From positions 31,421,131-31,485,130 of the forward strand of contig NC_092795.1 of assembly GCF_918797505.1 (NCBI RefSeq): a stretch of 64,000 nucleotides of DNA. Direction: 5' to 3'. The notes under the pieces were generated by a model that saw only the letters and a list, made by a program, of their open reading frames with translations, made no database searches and was not told the DNA's origin. The position numbers were made by a program, and so were the translations under genes. This DNA comes from Bemisia tabaci. Its lineage: Eukaryota > Arthropoda > Insecta > Hemiptera > Aleyrodidae. Of the stretch, positions 60,353-64,000 are shown one piece after another. Numbering within the stretch: position 1 is the first letter of the stretch; every line of letters begins with the position of its first letter.

Positions 60353-60678
60353 TTTAGAGTCCCTTTATACTGAGAGTCAAGACAATGTGAATCCATTTCT
60401 GATTGGTTCCCGTATTTTAGGCCTTCTCAGTGTCACGAACGGGAATAAAGATTACATTTTTGCCGATTGCAAAGATTATAATCTGGAATGGGCCAGGGAA
60501 TTATGGGTTCGGCAAGGAACAAACTGAATGAGAGAAGGAACGGAGAGAGGAATTTGAGAATGAGCCGATCAAAGATTACGAAAAAACTCCATTTCTGTAA
60601 TCTTTATTCCCGTTTGTGACTCCATGGGGAGGGGGGGGGGGGGGGGTGTTGTCTTGACTCTCAGTATAAAGGGACTCT
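60353..60678. mobile_element. Foldback element with 9-bp target duplication
   Basis: AGAGTCCCTTTATACTGAGA then GTCAAGACAA on the left is inverted on the right (TTGTCTTGAC, TCTCAGTATAAAGGGACTCT). A second pair, CGGGAATAAAGATTACA and TGTAATCTTTATTCCCG, lies inside. AGTTCATCT flanks both sides (60344-60352, 60679-60687); the left end has three extra T. A G16 run lies inside the right arm (60631-60646). Confidence 0.85.
60631..60646. repeat. G16 homopolymer
   Basis: Sixteen guanines inside the right arm of the foldback at 60353, where the left arm has no matching C run. Confidence 0.95.
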
Positions 60679-61328
60679 AGTTCATCTCAACTGGAGCCTC
60701 GCCAGGAGAGTGCCCATCAGTGACACGACATTTTCAAATGGCTCGTTTCAATTTGAAACACTCTGTATCAAAATAACGAATTAACGCTGCAATATTGAAC
60801 CACGTTATCGTTACCGCGCCGGGAGTGGAAAGTCCTTGAGTGGGAATTAGTTAGGTGCGCAAAGGGCCAAAGGGGACGGGGAGCTGAGAGCACCCACTAG
60901 GAAACGGAACAATAGGAAGGCGTGACCTATCGACTATCGCTATTTTCCCATTTGGAACTATAGTAAATAATCGATTATTGAGGTATACTCTGTAAATCGA
61001 TCCTATTACATAGATTTTAGTGACGGATCAATCGATTCATCGCAAAAAAACCCATTGGGAAACGGAACAAGATTAACGAGGATGGTTGCAGTGGCGGCTG
61101 TCAACGCGGGCTGATGATACAATACTGCTTGTTAGCGCTGTAACACCGGTCACGCTGCTCAATGAGAGCGCTCATCGTCTCCAAACCAAACACGATTTGT
61201 CAACGACAGAATGAGCTTTGGCACCCCCCCCCCCTTTGCGGAGAGGTTAGCGCTTTTCCGAGAAGGGCCCGGAAAACCCCCCGCATCCATTCCTCATAAG
61301 AGTAGAAATAATACAAACGTGACGTAAA

Positions 61329-61603
61329 CAGGGTGTCTAGTATTTCTTAATTTTGAAAAATCCTGATTTTTCCTGATATTGTATAAAAAATTCCTGAATT
61401 TTTCATTTTGATTTTCCTGATATTTTCCTGATTTTTCTCGACTCCTGGCACGGTAGGCAAAAAGCAGTAAAACTTTCTCCGCTGAGGAGATTTGCGTGAG
61501 AAAAATTCCTGATAAAACGTGCGATTTTTCCGATTTTCCTGATTTTTTCCTGATCGACCAAAATTCCTGATATTTTCCGATTTTTCCTGATGCTAGACTG
61601 CAG
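61329..61603. mobile_element. TIR element, family C
   Basis: Starts CAGGGTGTCTAGTATTTC and ends GATGCTAGACTGCAG, a decayed version of the usual CTAGACACCCTG. The interior is dense in TTCCTGATTTTTCC motifs. Confidence 0.7.
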
Positions 61604-61644
61604 TATGGTAAAGTACTGCGCCCCGAAATGCTGCCGGTGTACTA

Positions 61645-61905
61645 CCATGCTAAGGAAAAACTTCGTATGTGCCTTTAGACGTTGCCAAACTTTCTTCGAT
61701 ATATCATGCTTTTCCGGAAAGATTTTGCGTATTTTTCTCCACGATTCTCAGAGAATTCCGTTCGTTACTCGAACTAAAATATCTGAAAATATCAATGAAA
61801 AAATTCATGACTTTCCTCAAAATTAAGATATGCTTCTGAGAGCATATTTAACGACATTCGAATGATTATACAGCGTTTTTCTTTTGCGCGACAGTGGGGT
61901 GGGAC
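61645..61905. mobile_element. TIR element, family D (diverged copy)
   Basis: CATGCTAAGGAAAAACTTCG then AGACGTTGCCAAACTTTC on the left; CAGCGTTTTTCTTTTGCGCG on the right. Inner match to the other copies is weaker. The open frame that begins at its right end and runs to about 62150 is not accepted as a gene. Confidence 0.6.
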
Positions 61906-62401
61906 TTACGTCAGGTTGTTTTCACGGGGAGCAGTGTTTGAATTTGACAGACACCATGCGCCTAAATCATTGAAGCCGTGGCAAAAGTTGGCGCCAAAGT
62001 TGGTTCATAAATTGCGTAACGCTCTAGAGGGGAGGGGGATTGAGGAGAGCGTTGCGCTTTTAGGATTTGACATTGTTAAAGACCATCATAAAATAATAAA
62101 ATCATTACAAGGGGAGGGGGGTGTTAAAAATATCGAAAAGTGTGTTGCATAATTTATAGACGCTCCCTTAATATTCACGGTCAGTTGGCTTTCAGAACTT
62201 TGTTTGGGCGAACTATTTTACTAAATGGATACGAAAAACTGGGGACCCTTTGAGAGGGATTCTATCGAGTACATAATCTAAAGATTTGAACTATTGCTGG
62301 TCCGATTTAAGGTGCAAAAAGACATCCGGTACCTACTCCTTAAGAATTATTTTCGAAAAAACCGAATTTTCCCTGAATATTGACCAGCGTGAATAATTTA
62401 T

Positions 62402-62685
62402 CAGGATGTCTACTAAAACAGGCTGGCCAAAAATCAGTACTTTTACGGTACTGTTTCAGTACATTCCTCAACAGAAAAATTGAGTACTTTTTCAGTACCT
62501 CCAATTTTTCAGCAAATTCAGCAAATTTCAAAAATTTGAATTTTCCGCTCAAATTGCGACAAAAATGACAAAAACACGAACAAATTCCGGACTTTCTTGC
62601 AGAATTCCGCACTCTTTCGGAACTTCCGGACCGCCCTTAAAAAATCAGTACTATTTCCGTACTTTCCGGACTTGAAGACACCCTG
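62402..62685. mobile_element. TIR element, family F
   Basis: CAGGATGTCTACTAAAACAG, GCTGGCCAAAAATCAGTACT on the left; CCGGACTTGAAGACACCCTG on the right. The ends resemble those of family C (CAGGGTGTCTA), but the interior (AGTACTTTTTCAGTACCTCC) differs. Confidence 0.8.
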
Positions 62686-62799
62686 ATAATCCTTCCGAAT
62701 TCTTCCACACCCTCGTGAAAGTCCACACGGAATCCCACGCAAGTTTCAACACTTCCGAAACGCGAAATTCCATTCGGCGACCCTGCTAAATTCCGAAAA

Positions 62800-63350
62800 C
62801 GAGGGCGTTAATCCGAGAGTGATCTTGGGAAGCCGGCCGATAAGCCGACGGATGGCGATAGCCCGGAAGCGGACAAGTGAGAAACGCTTAATTAAAACTC
62901 AATTACGGACTACCCCGGCCGCGGCGGAGGGGGAGGGGGAGAGGGCGAGGGCGCGAGAGGGTGAGCGAGATGGCGGATTACGGAATCGGCCGGTAGCCGG
63001 TAGCGGCAACGGCCGCGATGAGAAAATTTCCCACGGTGGGGTTGACTACGAGGGGGACTCGGCTGGTCTCCGGCACCGCGATGCTCTTGCGGGACCCGCT
63101 ACGAGGTAAACAAGGCAACGGGCCGGGGCCAAGGGGATCCAGGGACGTTGACATCCAGATCCCTGATCCCTGATCCGTCCCGATTCGGTGGCTGTATGCG
63201 TGTGTGTGCGGTGTGCGAGACTCGCTGGTGTTGGTGCGTCTCGTCGCGTCGTGGGATGGAAGGGAGCCCGGTGCTTCTCGGCCACCGCAAGTTCCCGCCC
63301 TTGGACCGTGACCTGACCATCCTGACGGACTACCGACTGCCGTGCTAGTG
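62800..63350. other. GC-rich, purine-rich island
   Basis: High GC and CpG with a purine-rich run (GCGGAGGGGGAGGGGGAGAG) and GGCCGCGGCGG. Open frames exist on both strands but none shows a domain. It could be the numb promoter or 5' exon, or the start of a gene to the right. Confidence 0.35.
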
Positions 63351-63632
63351 CAGGGTGTCTAATAAAACAGGCTGGTCAAAAATAAGTACTTTTACAGTAC
63401 TTGATCGGTAAATTCTCGAGAAATTCAGTAACTCCCCCAACAGAAGAATTCCGTACTTTTTCAGTACCTCCATTGACGAAATTTGAAAAATTTGAAATTG
63501 CGAAAAAAAATGACAAAAAATTCCGGACCTTTTTGCGGAATTTCCGCACTTTTTCAGTTCATCCGGACGGTCCTTAAAAAAATCAGTGCTATTTCCAGAC
63601 TTCCCGGAAATTCCGGACTTGTAGACAACCTG
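63351..63632. mobile_element. TIR element, family F
   Basis: CAGGGTGTCTAATAAAACAG, GCTGGTCAAAAATAAGTACT on the left and TTCCGGACTTGTAGACAACC then TG on the right. It abuts a family D element directly. Confidence 0.8.
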
Positions 63633-63875
63633 GCTAGGGAAAAACGTATGAAAATTCGAGAGTTGAAAAATTTCCTTCGATAAAATGTTTATTTTTGAGG
63701 AAAGTTATGAATAGTTTTCCTTGAAATTTTCAGGGACTTTAGGTGAAATTGCGAACAAAATTATCTGAAAAAATAGAAGGAAAATACTCATAAGTTTACC
63801 AAGAAATTCGTGTTTCATCAAAGGAAATTTGGCAACGCCTGAAGGTTCATACGGCGTTTTTCCTTGGCACGGCAG
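63632..63875. mobile_element. TIR element, family D
   Basis: GGCTAGGGAAAAACGTATGA on the left, TACGGCGTTTTTCCTTGGCA then CGG on the right. The interior matches the copy at 59573 closely (TTTCCTTGAAATTTTCAGG). Another partial copy begins at about 63876 and runs off the window end. Confidence 0.75.
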
Positions 63876-64000
63876 CGTGCTCAGGAATATTTACATGTTG
63901 CCAAATTCCTCCTTAAAAAAATTATTTTGGAAGGACGTTGCGCAAATTCTTCCTCGGAATTTTCAGATATTCTAAATTAAATTACAAACAAAATAGTCCA

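Larger units (their letters stand above)
51502..64000. other. Transposon-rich region upstream of the numb coding exons
   Basis: No protein gene is supported. The exon at 51501 begins at a splice acceptor, so non-coding 5' exon(s) and the numb promoter must lie to the right. Candidates are the GC-rich patches near 52950-53010, 54960-55330, 59290-59420 and 62800-63350, none provable here. At least a dozen short TIR elements of families B-E and others fill much of the rest. Confidence 0.5.

Noticed and set aside
61862..62152. 96-codon open frame with a plausible-looking peptide
   Set aside because: It begins at the right end of a family D element, shows no domain, and contains inverted words (ATAAATTGCGTAACGCTC against GCATAATTTATAGACGCTCC) typical of an old repeat.

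Overview
The window is nuclear DNA of an animal, almost certainly an insect. It has spliced genes with GT-AG introns and one GC-AG intron, AT-rich introns and many short inverted-repeat transposons. The Numb protein follows the insect (fly-type) pattern through its PTB domain. A hemipteran such as a whitefly is my best guess from the overall look, but that is inference. Nothing prokaryotic (operons, ribosome binding sites, CRISPR arrays) is present.

Layout. At 1-3361 on the minus strand lie the first three coding exons of eIF2B gamma (translation initiation); the rest of the gene runs off the left edge. Head to head with it, sharing a promoter region of about 585 bp, is a complete XRCC1 gene (3947-8951, plus, 4 coding exons, 641 aa), the scaffold of base-excision and single-strand-break repair. 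The promoter holds three perfect TGACGTCA (CRE/ATF) palindromes. At 12617-21769 (plus) is a complete 11-exon COQ8/ADCK3 gene (676 aa), the UbiB atypical kinase-like protein needed for coenzyme Q synthesis in mitochondria. At 25760-29182 (minus) is mitochondrial ribosomal protein L48 (181 aa, four coding exons, the first only six bases long). At 40925-51501 (minus) is numb (471 aa, nine coding exons), the PTB-domain adaptor that antagonises Notch and links to endocytosis.

The stretch from about 31 to 41 kb is AT-rich and has no gene I can support; the part next to 40925 is probably numb 3' UTR. From about 49 to 64 kb, upstream of and around the first numb exons, the DNA is packed with short TIR elements, some nested inside others, with GC-rich islands that may hold numb 5' exons or a promoter.

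The genes are unrelated housekeeping and developmental genes and form no pathway together. The most unusual structures are these: a near-perfect inverted repeat of about 1.65 kb with 0.6 kb arms inside a numb intron, which would fold into a long double-stranded RNA hairpin when transcribed; a TIR element flanked by a 50-bp direct repeat; a TIR element inserted into another element with no target-site duplication; several foldback elements with exact 9-bp target duplications; and five C or G homopolymers of 15-17 bases. All exon borders were set by reading splice signals, phase and family similarity by eye.
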